Source: CAITNM01 sp021298215
GTDB taxonomy: Bacteria; Pseudomonadota; Alphaproteobacteria; Paracaedibacterales; CAITNM01
Assembly (NCBI GenBank): GCA_046309815.1
Contig: JBKCOJ010000007.1
Span: forward strand, 1 to 64,000
Length of the DNA stretch: 64,000 bases
Direction of reading: 5' to 3'
A program made the position numbers and the translations under genes. Positions within the stretch are counted from its first letter, which is position 1. Every line of letters begins with the position of its first letter. Under the pieces are notes generated by a model. That model worked only from the letters and a program-made list of their open reading frames with translations, was not told the DNA's origin and did no database searches. Below are positions 25,766 through 35,262 of this stretch, piece by piece.

Positions 25766-27301
25766 TTAATCCTTTGTCTCAAAAATATCAGGACCGGTTT
25801 TGATGTATTTTTTTAACAACATGACATCAAAGATGAATAACACGGTGTAGAAAAGAACAAACAGCGATAGAGAAAAAAGCAGCGATGATTTATCGTGATT
25901 GGATGAGGCTAGAAAAGTAGGAAGCACACCTTCAATAGCCCACGGTTGGCGGCCGTGTTCAGCAACCATCCAGCCACTCATGATGGCAATCCAAGGTAGA
26001 GGAAGCATAGCGATGCTGCTTTTTAAGAACCACGATTTTTCGGTGAAGCGACGTTTTATGGAATACCAAAAACCGATAACAAAGTACGCAAGCATGAGAA
26101 ATCCAGCAGCTACCATGACACGAAAAAGGATGAACAAAGGAATAACATTGGGAATGGTATCGGCGGCGGCTTTTTTGATGGTGGCCTCGTCTGCTTGGTA
26201 AACGTTGAGTGTGTATTTTTTCAACAGCAGGCCATAGCCTAGATCGCTTTTGTGTTTTTCAAATTGTTCAACAGCTGTTTGATTGGTACGATTTTTACGG
26301 AGTTCTTGAAGGGCTTGATAGGCCTTTTGACCGCTTTTAATACGAGTAATAGCCTGCGCTTCAAGTTCATTCATACCTGGAATTTCAGTAGAAAACGAGC
26401 GCGTGGCGATTATTCCGAGCAGGTAAGGAATTTTAAGTTCAAAGGAATTTTGACGTTTTTGTTGATCGGGAATAGCAAAAACCAAGAGATCAGCTGGTGC
26501 TTTTTCGGTATTCCAAACAGCCTCCATGGCGGCAATTTTCATTTTTTGATTTTGGGTGGCCGTGTATCCACTCTCGTCTCCTAGAACAATCACACTTAAA
26601 GCGGAAGCAAGACCAAAGCTTACGGCGACGGTCATTGAGCGTTTGGCAAATTCCACGTAACGCTTTTGAAGAAGATACCAAGCACTAACCGCCATGACAA
26701 ACACCGCACCGGTTACATAGCCAGCGCTTACGGTGTGGACAAATTTTGATTGAGCAACGGGATTGAAAAAAACATCGTAAAAATTGGTAAGTTCCATGCG
26801 CAGCGTATCGACATTAAAGGTAGAACCGACAGGATTTTGCATCCATGCATTGGCGATAAGAATCCAAAGGGCAGAAAAATTCGTAGCCAACGCGAGGCCC
26901 CAAGTGACGCAAAGGTGCGCTTGTTTGGAAAGTTTTTTCCAACCAAAGAAGAAGAGACCAATCAGCGTTGCCTCCAAGAAAAAGGCCATGAGTCCTTCGA
27001 TGGCAAGGAGTGAGCCGAAAATATCGCCGACGTAATGACTGTAGTAGGCCCAATTGGTGCCGAATTGGAATTCGAGGGTAATGCCGGTGGCAACACCCAT
27101 AGCGAAATTGATGCCGAACAATAAACCCCAGAATTGCGTCATTTGTTTCCAGATAGGTTTTTGCGTCATCACGTAAACGCTTTCCATGATGGCGAGGAGG
27201 AGACTGAGGCCTAGGGTGAGAGGCACGAAGAGAAAATGATAGGAAGCCGTGATGGCAAATTGAAGACGCGCGAGCTGGAGTGCCGTTAATGATTCAAACA
27301 T
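25766..27301 (-). CDS. cydA: Cytochrome bd ubiquinol oxidase subunit I
   Basis: The haem-carrying subunit of the high-affinity terminal oxidase that oxidises quinol and reduces oxygen. The haem ligands are in place: His22 and His189 (E. coli 19 and 186), Glu102 (E. coli 99), and a Met in ILFRVMVAAG (about residue 398). The conserved GRQPW motif is present. The quinol-binding Q-loop is of the short type, since the protein has 511 residues and lacks the C-terminal Q-loop insertion. The ATG overlaps the stop of a 43-codon frame upstream as TAATG. This oxidase would support growth at low oxygen. Confidence 0.96.
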   Translation of the reverse strand: MFESLTALQLARLQFAITASYHFLFVPLTLGLSLLLAIMESVYVMTQKPIWKQMTQFWGLLFGINFAMGVATGITLEFQFGTNWAYYSHYVGDIFGSLLAIEGLMAFFLEATLIGLFFFGWKKLSKQAHLCVTWGLALATNFSALWILIANAWMQNPVGSTFNVDTLRMELTNFYDVFFNPVAQSKFVHTVSAGYVTGAVFVMAVSAWYLLQKRYVEFAKRSMTVAVSFGLASALSVIVLGDESGYTATQNQKMKIAAMEAVWNTEKAPADLLVFAIPDQQKRQNSFELKIPYLLGIIATRSFSTEIPGMNELEAQAITRIKSGQKAYQALQELRKNRTNQTAVEQFEKHKSDLGYGLLLKKYTLNVYQADEATIKKAAADTIPNVIPLFILFRVMVAAGFLMLAYFVIGFWYSIKRRFTEKSWFLKSSIAMLPLPWIAIMSGWMVAEHGRQPWAIEGVLPTFLASSNHDKSSLLFSLSLFVLFYTVLFIFDVMLLKKYIKTGPDIFETKD

Positions 27302-27432
27302 TAGTTGGTGATGTGCTGAATGACTTGGTTAAAGCTTAGGTCAAAATGAGATTTACGTACATAGATAATTATCAACGTGAGGATGATGAGTTTAATAATA
27401 ATAGCGATTTTGAGATCTTTGAATTTAGGCAT
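27301..27432 (-). CDS. Small membrane peptide upstream of cydA (CydP-like)
   Basis: A 43-residue frame starting ATG at 27432. It has a basic start (MPKFKDLK) and one transmembrane helix (IAIIIKLIILTLIIIY, residues 9-24), then a polar tail. Its TAA overlaps the cydA ATG (TAATG), so translation of cydA is coupled to it. Position and layout match the small proteins found directly upstream of cydA in other bacteria and annotated as putative small oxidase subunits (CydP/DUF4492 types); the conserved Lys in mid-helix also fits. The family assignment is inferred from layout, not from a search. Confidence 0.65.
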   Translation of the reverse strand: MPKFKDLKIAIIIKLIILTLIIIYVRKSHFDLSFNQVIQHITN

Positions 27433-27478
27433 GTTTTTAAAGCTTGTTAAGACATTTTAAGTCACTATATTACTTAAT

Positions 27479-29143
27479 ATGAATGTATTTTTTGGTATTC
27501 TACAAATGGTTTTTAGATTCTTGTGTTTATTGGGGATAGTAAGCTTTAAAATCTTTTCTGTATCATCACCAGAAACAATAGAGCTTTGGAATAAAGCCGC
27601 GGAAGCTGTTGAATATAACCATTGCTACTGGTATATGGAAACCATTAAGGAGCTTAATAGCACGTTGTCAGGAAAAGTTGCTCCTGCAGATTTTTTAAGC
27701 GTGCATCAATTACCTAAAAGAGAATGGGAATCTGATTCAAGTTTTCAAGAAAGGTTAAAAATTCCTCAATTTTTTTGTGAAATTGGATGGGAAGGCACCT
27801 TATTTTTAATGATCGTACACCAATCTTTTAACGAAATATTTGCTTCAAATAAAGTACCTCCACTTTTGCATCGTCATCTTAAAGGAAACAAAGATTTTTT
27901 GACTAAGCATTTTGTTGATATTCAGCATACAGCTCAAAACGGTCAATTAGGACCAACTCTTTGCTTTATAGCAGCTGGTGTAGAAAATTCTGTTCATTCT
28001 TGGCAGCTTGATTTTATAAATGGTTTTTTCAAATATTGCCAAAAGGAAGGGTTTACTTCATTTGCCAAGTATGTGTTTGATCACTCTAAAACTTTTTTCA
28101 CCAATATTACTGATCAATTTCTTTACAGCTTGAGGACAAAATGCATCATCGCTGCTTTAAGAAATCCTAGTTATGGAATTAATCCCACAGAGGAAATACG
28201 AAATTATCAAAAACTTCACTTAAGACCCGAATATCAAGATGAAATTTTCCAACAATTAGTAGACGCTTTATACTGCAAATTAGCTGAACAGGAGAACTAT
28301 GAATTAATGGATGAAGTGCTGGATGGTTATTCATGGCCACAGCCCTCGACTGATGCAAAAGAATATGCAATGCACAGCTTGAATCAATCTCTACTTAAGA
28401 AAATAGAGCGCAAAAACTATCTGCAAGCTAGAGAAATGTTCGGAAATAGAAACGCATATAGACCATCAGAAAATACCTTGCATGCTTTTGTTGTAGGTGC
28501 AGCACAACATAATAAATGGGATGATGTAGATGACGTATTAGAAAATATGTATAGCGAATCGATCAGAGTGCCTCAACACGTAACAGATTTCGTGTTTATT
28601 CAATCGATAATATCCGAAAATCCTAAGCATTTTCAGTTGATAACGGGCACCTATCATCTTGGGTATTTAACCGGGGAGCAATGGATTTATGGACCTCCGT
28701 CCCCTGCAGCGTTTGATACGGGATTATTAGAAGCCGTTAAATATAGGCACCAAGGTACATTTGATGTACTTTTAGATGAGCATGGCGAGCATTTATCAGA
28801 AAGTGGATCAAGGGCAGCTTTGGAGCAAGCGGGAAGGCCGACAGAAGTTGTTCGAAGAGCAGATATATTTGATTTATATTCACCATTTGATTTATATCTA
28901 GCAATCAACCGCATCTTTGAATTTGATGAGAATCATTACCAACAGCGTCTTAAAAGGAAACTTGGAATACCTACAAACAGAGAAGAATTAATAAGTATAA
29001 CAACCTCTGACTCAACAGCGTTCCAGTCAGCTCTCACGCAGAATTTAAGCTCTCTTTATGTTCCTGTTGACGCACAACTTACTGCAGAGGCTTTACCTCA
29101 GCAGCTCGATTATAATGATGCCAAGTCCAGCAGAGAAAATTAA
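27479..29143 (+). CDS. Secreted protein of unknown function
   Basis: A 554-residue protein with an N-terminal hydrophobic segment (about residues 4-27) that should act as a signal peptide. The rest is predicted mostly helical, with spaced aromatic and leucine residues suggesting a helical-repeat (TPR or PPR-like) solenoid. Segments such as NKWDDVDDVLENMYSE and NYELMDEVLDGYSWP have paired-helix spacing, but no firm consensus emerges. The gene is AT-rich like its surroundings. It overlaps the convergent permease gene by about 50 bases at the 3' end. It could be a host-directed effector. Confidence 0.7.
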   Translation: MNVFFGILQMVFRFLCLLGIVSFKIFSVSSPETIELWNKAAEAVEYNHCYWYMETIKELNSTLSGKVAPADFLSVHQLPKREWESDSSFQERLKIPQFFCEIGWEGTLFLMIVHQSFNEIFASNKVPPLLHRHLKGNKDFLTKHFVDIQHTAQNGQLGPTLCFIAAGVENSVHSWQLDFINGFFKYCQKEGFTSFAKYVFDHSKTFFTNITDQFLYSLRTKCIIAALRNPSYGINPTEEIRNYQKLHLRPEYQDEIFQQLVDALYCKLAEQENYELMDEVLDGYSWPQPSTDAKEYAMHSLNQSLLKKIERKNYLQAREMFGNRNAYRPSENTLHAFVVGAAQHNKWDDVDDVLENMYSESIRVPQHVTDFVFIQSIISENPKHFQLITGTYHLGYLTGEQWIYGPPSPAAFDTGLLEAVKYRHQGTFDVLLDEHGEHLSESGSRAALEQAGRPTEVVRRADIFDLYSPFDLYLAINRIFEFDENHYQQRLKRKLGIPTNREELISITTSDSTAFQSALTQNLSSLYVPVDAQLTAEALPQQLDYNDAKSSREN

Positions 29144-30340
29144 GGCAAGTGCGACATTGCCCCCTACCACTGTGTACGGAGCGGTGCCGCCTACTTGACG
29201 CATTTTATAGGCCACCGCCGCTGGCATAATCACCGCTAAAATACTGAGGGCGATTGCGGCGTATCCTAAGGCGATGATGAAACCATTTGGATAGAACAAC
29301 GCAAAAAATAGCGGCGGCAAGAAGGTAAGAAGTGACGTTTGAAAGCGCTGACCTTTTGTGTCGCCTTTTTTAAGACTTTCAGCCAAGTAATCGAATAGGC
29401 CGATAGCCACGCCTAAGAAGGACGTTGATACACCAAAGAACGCAAAGATATTTGAGAAGTATTCAATGGTGCTGCCTTGCGTTGCCTGATTTAAATGGCT
29501 AATAAAGGAAGCAACGTTTTGTTCTTCTGCGGTTGTTGTAATGGTTGGCAATACACCAAGGGTAACGACTTGCCAGACCAAGTAGATAAATAATGGCGTA
29601 ACGCTACCAACGATAATCACTTTTCGTAAATAATTAACGTTAGGCCCGACATAGTTAATGAGTGTTGGAATACTTCCATGAAAACCAAAAGACGTAAAAA
29701 ATAGGGGAATCGCCAGCCATGTAGCGCTTGGCTCACTGCCCGGGTGCATTAAGCACTCGGATTTCACAAATGGGATCAGGGCAAATACCAAGCAAAAGAA
29801 AATGCTGACTTTGACAAATAACAAAAAGCGGTTTGCGTAATCGACATGTTTCGTGGAGGAATACACAACAACGCCAAGACCTGCAGCAAATGCGGCAGCC
29901 ATTGTTTGGAATGGAACTGAAATGCCTGCAATACTTTCAATGCCTGCTTTTAAAAACGAGGCTCCTCCAGTTGTGTAAGCAGCAAGCAGCGCATAGAACA
30001 AAAGACCAATACTTGCGGAAGCGATCCATTTGCCAACTTTTCCAAAAATTTTTTCGGCTAAATAAGAAATGCTATAGCCACCACCCATGCGCAGGTTGAT
30101 TTCAAGGCTAACAAGCGCTGCAAAGCAGGTGAACATCCACATACCAATAAGCAGTAATGAGCTATACAAGAAACCTGCTTTTCCAGAGGTCATAGGCAGC
30201 GCTAGCATACCTGCTCCAAATGTCGTGCCGGCAACAATTAAGGTTGCTCCGATGAATCGGCTTTTTGAGGAGTCGTGCGCACTTCCTTTTTTATTACGAT
30301 TTTGGGCAACGGGTTTGGTGGATTTTGCGGCGCTTTTCAT
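29093..30340 (-). CDS. Aromatic amino acid permease (Trp/Tyr type)
   Basis: A 415-residue inner membrane carrier of the HAAAP family (TyrP, Mtr, TnaB). The first helix carries the family signature GTTFGAGMLALPMTSG, and about 11 helices follow. The segment IPLFFTSFGFHGSIPTL matches the conserved FTSFGFH motif. It would import tyrosine or tryptophan with protons. It lies convergent to the secreted protein at 27479, with an overlap of about 50 bases. Specificity among the aromatic amino acids cannot be told. Confidence 0.9.
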   Translation of the reverse strand: MKSAAKSTKPVAQNRNKKGSAHDSSKSRFIGATLIVAGTTFGAGMLALPMTSGKAGFLYSSLLLIGMWMFTCFAALVSLEINLRMGGGYSISYLAEKIFGKVGKWIASASIGLLFYALLAAYTTGGASFLKAGIESIAGISVPFQTMAAAFAAGLGVVVYSSTKHVDYANRFLLFVKVSIFFCLVFALIPFVKSECLMHPGSEPSATWLAIPLFFTSFGFHGSIPTLINYVGPNVNYLRKVIIVGSVTPLFIYLVWQVVTLGVLPTITTTAEEQNVASFISHLNQATQGSTIEYFSNIFAFFGVSTSFLGVAIGLFDYLAESLKKGDTKGQRFQTSLLTFLPPLFFALFYPNGFIIALGYAAIALSILAVIMPAAVAYKMRQVGGTAPYTVVGGNVALALIFSAGLGIIIIELLR

Positions 30341-30413
30341 TACTCATTACTCAGATGTTTTTTTGTATGTTAGGATGTTTCCATAAAGAAAATCTAGATA
30401 AAATTTTTAGAGC

Positions 30414-30818
30414 ATGAAGCTTGTCGATTTTTGGGCGTGTTTACCTGGAGAGTGGTTATTTGAACGAAATATCTCAAATGGTCTACATCAAACTGGTGTT
30501 TTAAAAGTAGAAGAGATCGACTCTACTCTTTGTCAGGCTCATGAAACTGGCAGATATACTGATAGCCATCAAGTGTTTTTTCGAAATTATCGCTTTGAAT
30601 GGGCGAATGATTCTCTCAACATTTTTGGTGAGAACCCTAAGGAGGGGTTTGTGCTGCTGCATGAGTTAAGCGATGCAAAAAAATGGCACGTGCATAAGTG
30701 CAATAAGGATTTTTATGAATTTGAATTACATGAGGTTGGCGAGCAACGTTGGCACACGGTTATTACTATTACCGGACCAAAAAAGGCCTTGCAGTTGGTG
30801 ACAGAATATAAGAGATAG
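30414..30818 (+). CDS. DUF6314 family protein
   Basis: A 134-residue protein without signal peptide. It has the pattern of the DUF6314 beta-barrel family: LPGEWLFERN near the start, RNYRFEW, then KWHVHKCNKDFYEFEL (HxC.xD.Y) and TGPKKALQLVTEYKR at the end. The function of the family is unknown; its fold is thought to resemble lipocalin-like barrels. It is a single gene, divergent from the permease by about 70 bases. Confidence 0.75.
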   Translation: MKLVDFWACLPGEWLFERNISNGLHQTGVLKVEEIDSTLCQAHETGRYTDSHQVFFRNYRFEWANDSLNIFGENPKEGFVLLHELSDAKKWHVHKCNKDFYEFELHEVGEQRWHTVITITGPKKALQLVTEYKR

Positions 30819-30830
30819 TTTCACTGGGTA

Positions 30831-30855
30831 CAGCGATCAAGCCGCGGGACGTCAG
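30831..30855. repeat. Half TCAAG-family palindrome
   Basis: Only the right half of the TCAAG element is intact (GATCAAG then CCGCGGG, GACGTC). The left stem has decayed to CAGCGA. It lies just after the DUF6314 gene. Confidence 0.6.
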
Positions 30856-30951
30856 AAAAACGGGTGCGTTAAAAATATATAAAATTAAACGTTGATCATA
30901 ATGATTTTTTGTATTGGCATATTCGTTCTAACATTTTTTTAAAGAAAGTTT

Positions 30952-31570
30952 ATGTACACTCGAATACCCACAATACTAATCATCCTATTTTTTAAGCTCT
31001 TTAGCCTTGTTGCAGCAGTTCATTGGAATAACCACCCTGAAATAATAGACACAGAAGACAAGATATAAACTTAGTTTGAATTACGATGGAAGTGTCTATA
31101 GTCAGCAACCTGGTAATTATTATCTGATGAAGGATCTTCCTCAACGAAGCGCAATGGCTTTTGATCAAAACATTACCGTTGATCAATATAATTCCAAAGA
31201 GTATCAATTGCATTTGCTGGGAGAAATTTTACGCCGTAAAGCCGTTGACCCTTATAGAAATAATTTAGTTGATGAATTTAGCCGCATTCCAGTGGCGACA
31301 GGAATCGTGATGGCGACACAGTTAATTCGAGGTGGACAAGACCCAGATATTTTAAATCGATTTTGGAAAAAAGACGAGGCATACCATTTATTCTCTAGCA
31401 CTTATGCCGTAAGAAGAGATAATTTTAATGCACTAACGCTTAGATACCTAAATCGCTATGGCATTCCGGTTGATAATGCAGAGCTTATCAAAAAGACTAT
31501 AAATATGCATGCAGCGGAAGTATTTGGGTATGAAGACTATGAAAGTGCCCTTGATTCACTTTTTGTATAA
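30952..31570 (+). pseudogene. Secreted protein gene split by a frameshift
   Basis: ATG 30952 opens a 38-codon frame with a good signal peptide (TILIILFFKLFSLVAA) that stops at 31066. The next frame carries a protein-like sequence from about 31049 to 31570 that has no ATG of its own near its 5' end. Joining the frames between 31049 and 31066 gives one secreted protein of about 205 residues. The body contains YQLHLLGEILRRKAV and RIPVATGIVMATQLIRGG and belongs to no family I recognise. The body alone might still be translated from a TTG at 31076. A sequencing error in the frameshift region cannot be ruled out. Confidence 0.6.
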
Positions 31571-31590
31571 GTTTAAATATTGAAATCACT

Positions 31591-31620
31591 CATTGGGCCC
31601 CGTTTTTCAACGGGGCGTCT
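31591..31620. repeat. TTC-loop palindrome with 7-bp stem
   Basis: CCCCGTT pairs perfectly with AACGGGG around a TTTC loop, in the usual CATTGGG ... CGTCTAT context. It sits between two convergent genes and may also act in termination. Confidence 0.75.
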
Positions 31621-31642
31621 ATTTAGGTGCTAATAAAGATAA

Positions 31643-32197
31643 CTACCCAAGCAACTTCTTTGCTGTTTCAATAACGCCCTCAAGAGTGCTTTCGATATGC
31701 AAGAATTGTTCGTGTTCTTTGCGTGCAAAATCTTCGTTGATAATGTGATGAAATAGGGAAACTAGGGGATCCCAGTAGCCATCGATATTAGCAAGAATGA
31801 TAGGTTTTTGGTGGATATTCAGTTGGCGCCATGTAAAGATTTCAAAAAACTCGTCTAAGGTGCCAAAACCGCCTGGCATGATGACAAAAGCATCAGCCTG
31901 TTGAGCCATTTGATGCTTGCGCGTGTGCATTGTATCAACGACAAATACCTGATCTAGACCGTCCTGCACGCCTTCACGATTATCTAATTGGTGTGTGGTA
32001 ATGCCAATAACGTGACCACCGTTTGCTATAACTGCGTTTGAAACGCGACCCATCAAACCAAAACGCCCTCCCCCATACACCATATTAAAGCCATTCGTTG
32101 CAATGAGTTTTCCAAAATCTTCCGCCGCCTTGTAATACTGAGGGTTAACACGTTCAGAGGCGCCACAATAGACGCAGAGATATTTGCCTTTAATCAT
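31643..32197 (-). CDS. LOG-family nucleotide phosphoribohydrolase
   Basis: A 184-residue enzyme of the LONELY GUY/TIGR00730 group. It has the Rossmann-type nucleotide motif GGGRFGLMG (residues 42-50) and the catalytic PGGFGTLDE (108-116). Members split nucleoside 5'-monophosphates to base and ribose 5-phosphate; those acting on cytokinin precursors release free cytokinins, while others act on AMP or other purine nucleotides. It carries the old 'lysine decarboxylase' label in many genomes, which is wrong for function. It is a single gene on the minus strand. Confidence 0.88.
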   Translation of the reverse strand: MIKGKYLCVYCGASERVNPQYYKAAEDFGKLIATNGFNMVYGGGRFGLMGRVSNAVIANGGHVIGITTHQLDNREGVQDGLDQVFVVDTMHTRKHQMAQQADAFVIMPGGFGTLDEFFEIFTWRQLNIHQKPIILANIDGYWDPLVSLFHHIINEDFARKEHEQFLHIESTLEGVIETAKKLLG

Positions 32198-32311
32198 TCT
32201 TTATCCTTAATCTTTTCTAGTTCTTCCCACTAGACAAAGGTTTTTGTTCTGTCCCAGAATGACAAAGAGTACTTAAAAATTTATTAAAAAGCTAATTTTC
32301 AAGGAACGCGC

Positions 32312-34423
32312 GTGTCAGCTGGTGAAATACTCTCAATCAAAATAAACACTTCGTTTGGAGATGGAGCTTTTGTTATTCAGCAGGCTGTTATTGAGGAAGC
32401 GCTATCAGAGCCATATCTTATTGATGTGTATGCATCCACGATGCTTTCTAGTTTTGATGGGGATGACCTGATTTATACTAAAGCTGGTATTATTTTCGAA
32501 GTCTATGGCGGGAATGATCCCTCAGCTAAAAAGGAAGAGCGCTCTTACCAGGGTATAATCACCCATATGGAACACGTGCGAACGATTTTTGATGAAAAAA
32601 AACAAGTAACACATTTTTTTCATTTTCAAATACGGCCACTTTTTTGGATGTTAAAGCACAGCCGAGATCATCGAATTTTTCAAGAACAATCAGCGATTGA
32701 TATTATTCAAACAATTTTTAGAGAAAATGGTTTGTCGGATTTTAAAATACAAGCATCTGGAGGCACGCAAGCACGAGAATATTGCGTGCAGTATGGGGAA
32801 AGTCATTATGATTTCGTCTCACGATTACTAGAAGAAGAAGGCATTGGGTATTATTTTGTGCATGGTGATTCAGCGCACACGATGGTTCTGTTTGATAGTA
32901 ATTCAAGTTTTGTGGGTATTGCGCAGGGAAGTTTGCCGTTTTTAAATATCGATACAGAGGGAGCTTTTGTGGATCATGTGGTTGCGTTTGGGAAAAAATC
33001 GCAAGTAGCTGCCAAGGCTTATAAAACTATTGATTACAACTACACGACACCTAATACGCAATTGTTAGGTAACAGCACAGGAGCTGGATTTGGCGAGGAA
33101 ATTTATGAATATCCCGGACTTTTTCAACAATCATCCGTTGGTGCCAAGCTTGCCGACCAGCGCATGGAAGAAATTGAATGGTTTACAAAACGTGTGTATG
33201 GAAAATCATCCTGTGCAAGTTTAGCACCTGGAACAACGTTTACTCTGGCAGAACATCCTATTACACAGTACAACGCAGCTTATGCGGTTTCTTATGTAAA
33301 GCATGAACTTATTGCGCAGCCTACTGATGAGCACGATACCGATTCGTTTGCTTTAACATACACGAATTCGTTTGAAGGTTTTTTAAAAACAATTCCTTAC
33401 AGGCCTTACCGAAAAACGCTGAAACCCCGAATTTATGGTTCACAAACAGCTTTTGTAACGGGAGCCGGCACAGAAGTTTATGGAGACGCGATGGCGCGCA
33501 TCAAAGTTAAGTTTCATTGGGATTTGAAAAATCCAAACGATGAAACAAGTTCCCTGTGGGTGCGCGTAAGTCAATCATTGAGTGGTGCAAGTTGGGGAGC
33601 ACTTTACATGCCACGAATTGGTATGGAAGTTGTAGTATCTTTTATCGATGGTGATCCTGATAGACCATTGGTAACAGGATGCGTGTACAATCAAGCCTTT
33701 ATGCCACCCTACTCTCCTAAAGATTCACCTCATTATATGACCTTAAAAAGCAAGACTTTTGACGATGATACGGGAAGTAATGAATTGCGCTTTAGCGATG
33801 AAAAAGGCAAAGAAGAAATCTATTTGCACGGCCAATATGATATGAATACGGTTATTGAGCATAGCCGCACGGAAGATATTAAAACGGGTGATGATTCTTT
33901 AACTCTTGATGCAGGTGACAAACTTATTCATCAAAAGGGTGATGGCACTATGTTTTTGACGCTTATCGATAGTGGAAATCTCACCACTACTCTTAAAAAA
34001 GGAAATGTAGTCATTGACGTGAATGGTACTGTTCTTATTAAGGCCACCAAGGCAATTACGGTTACGACACCTGATAGCATTACGATCAATGCCGGAAAAA
34101 ATATCACGATGAAGGCTGGTGAGAATATTGTGATGAATGCTGGAAAAAGTATCCAAAAAAAGGCGGGACAAAATATTCAATCAACCGCTGGGAAAAGCAT
34201 TCAAGAAAAAGCCAAAAAAATTCAAGAAAATGCGAGTGCCCAAATTCAACTGAAAACTGCCTCCATGCAGGCAAAAGCAGGAACATTGATTCAGCTAAAA
34301 TCTGGAACAGCTTTTAAAGCAAATGCAGGTGCCATAATGGAGATTAAAAGTGGTGGCATGATTAAAGCGGAAGGCGCTGCTGTTGGTATGTTTAAGGGTG
34401 CTATTACGAAGCTTGGAGGCTAA
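32312..34423 (+). CDS. vgrG: Type VI secretion spike protein VgrG
   Basis: A 703-residue TssI/VgrG spike component. The N-terminal gp27-like part (about residues 1-330) contains FHFQIRPLFWMLKHS and the conserved CVQYGESHYDFVSRLLEEEGI segment (residues 164-185). The gp5 OB-fold (about 375-460) has IKVKFHWD, SLWVRVSQ and GMEVVVSFIDGDPDRPLVTG. The last 120 residues are a beta-helix of short repeats (NAGKNITMKAGENIV and the like), with no separate effector domain at the C-terminus. The start is GTG with AAGGAA upstream. The MORN-protein gene follows after two bases, with a GGAGG ribosome site inside the vgrG end. Confidence 0.93.
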   Translation: MSAGEILSIKINTSFGDGAFVIQQAVIEEALSEPYLIDVYASTMLSSFDGDDLIYTKAGIIFEVYGGNDPSAKKEERSYQGIITHMEHVRTIFDEKKQVTHFFHFQIRPLFWMLKHSRDHRIFQEQSAIDIIQTIFRENGLSDFKIQASGGTQAREYCVQYGESHYDFVSRLLEEEGIGYYFVHGDSAHTMVLFDSNSSFVGIAQGSLPFLNIDTEGAFVDHVVAFGKKSQVAAKAYKTIDYNYTTPNTQLLGNSTGAGFGEEIYEYPGLFQQSSVGAKLADQRMEEIEWFTKRVYGKSSCASLAPGTTFTLAEHPITQYNAAYAVSYVKHELIAQPTDEHDTDSFALTYTNSFEGFLKTIPYRPYRKTLKPRIYGSQTAFVTGAGTEVYGDAMARIKVKFHWDLKNPNDETSSLWVRVSQSLSGASWGALYMPRIGMEVVVSFIDGDPDRPLVTGCVYNQAFMPPYSPKDSPHYMTLKSKTFDDDTGSNELRFSDEKGKEEIYLHGQYDMNTVIEHSRTEDIKTGDDSLTLDAGDKLIHQKGDGTMFLTLIDSGNLTTTLKKGNVVIDVNGTVLIKATKAITVTTPDSITINAGKNITMKAGENIVMNAGKSIQKKAGQNIQSTAGKSIQEKAKKIQENASAQIQLKTASMQAKAGTLIQLKSGTAFKANAGAIMEIKSGGMIKAEGAAVGMFKGAITKLGG

Positions 34424-34425
34424 TA

Positions 34426-35214
34426 ATGAGTATTGAAGCACAACAGCAAATAGAAGCAACAGAGGAGCCACACGCATCAAATTCAAATACCGAAGCTCCA
34501 CCAGCTGAAAGTGCAGTTCCTAAAGAACAAGCTACGGATAAATCGCCTGTAAAAAAAAGTCCCATTAAAGAATTAGCAGAACAGGCAGCGAATCATAATG
34601 CCGGGGTGGCTCATGATGGTAAGCTAACCTATACACCCGGATATGAAAAAGATTTTCAAGAAAATGCAGAGATTCATGAAGAAGATGATGAGAGCGAAGA
34701 AGAAGAGGATGACGACGATGACCCCAAGGAAGATCCTCATGCCCCGGAACATGAAGTAAAAACACAAAAAATTGGATCAAAAACACTGCAAACGGAATTA
34801 TCGAGAGGACTCAAGCAAGGCCTTACAAGCATCAAGACAAAAGATGGACATTACGAAATGCAGGCGCACTATGTAAAAGACAAGCTTGATGGATTAACGA
34901 CGTATTACTTTGCTAATGGAAAAGTTGAGCGCGAAATTCATTTCAAGCATGGAAAAATGCATGGGTCGATGAAGGCTTTTCATGAGAATGGCCTACCCTC
35001 GATGGATGTGGAGTATGAAGATGGACTGATGCATGGCACCACCATCGTTTATGATGATTTTGGGCAAAAACAGGTAGAGTCGCATTACCAAAAAGGCAAA
35101 TTGCATGGCGATACGATTGTATTTTCAAATGGAAAACCGTATCTGAAGAAGACATACCACGAAGGTAAAGAAACGCACCAGGAATACGACGCCAGTGCAG
35201 CACATAGTTGTTAA
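34426..35214 (+). CDS. MORN-repeat protein coupled to vgrG
   Basis: A 262-residue cytoplasmic-type protein with no signal peptide. The first 110 residues are low-complexity and disordered-looking, ending in a strongly acidic tract (DDESEEEEDDDDD, about residues 86-98). The C-terminal half has about five MORN/YwqK-like units of roughly 22 residues (HYVKDKLDGLTTYYFANGKV and similar, with the GxxHG..xxY pattern). The gene starts two bases after vgrG and uses a ribosome site in the vgrG end, so it is tightly coupled to it. Genes in this place usually encode a cargo effector, an adaptor or an immunity protein. No catalytic motif supports a choice between them. Confidence 0.75.
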   Translation: MSIEAQQQIEATEEPHASNSNTEAPPAESAVPKEQATDKSPVKKSPIKELAEQAANHNAGVAHDGKLTYTPGYEKDFQENAEIHEEDDESEEEEDDDDDPKEDPHAPEHEVKTQKIGSKTLQTELSRGLKQGLTSIKTKDGHYEMQAHYVKDKLDGLTTYYFANGKVEREIHFKHGKMHGSMKAFHENGLPSMDVEYEDGLMHGTTIVYDDFGQKQVESHYQKGKLHGDTIVFSNGKPYLKKTYHEGKETHQEYDASAAHSC

Positions 35215-35262
35215 GGCGTGATTTGTTACTTATAATAAAACAAAAATAGTTGAGAAACCCCA

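Noticed and set aside
31643..32197. Lysine decarboxylase
   Set aside because: The PGGFGTLDE motif marks LOG-family phosphoribohydrolases; the decarboxylase label is a historical error.
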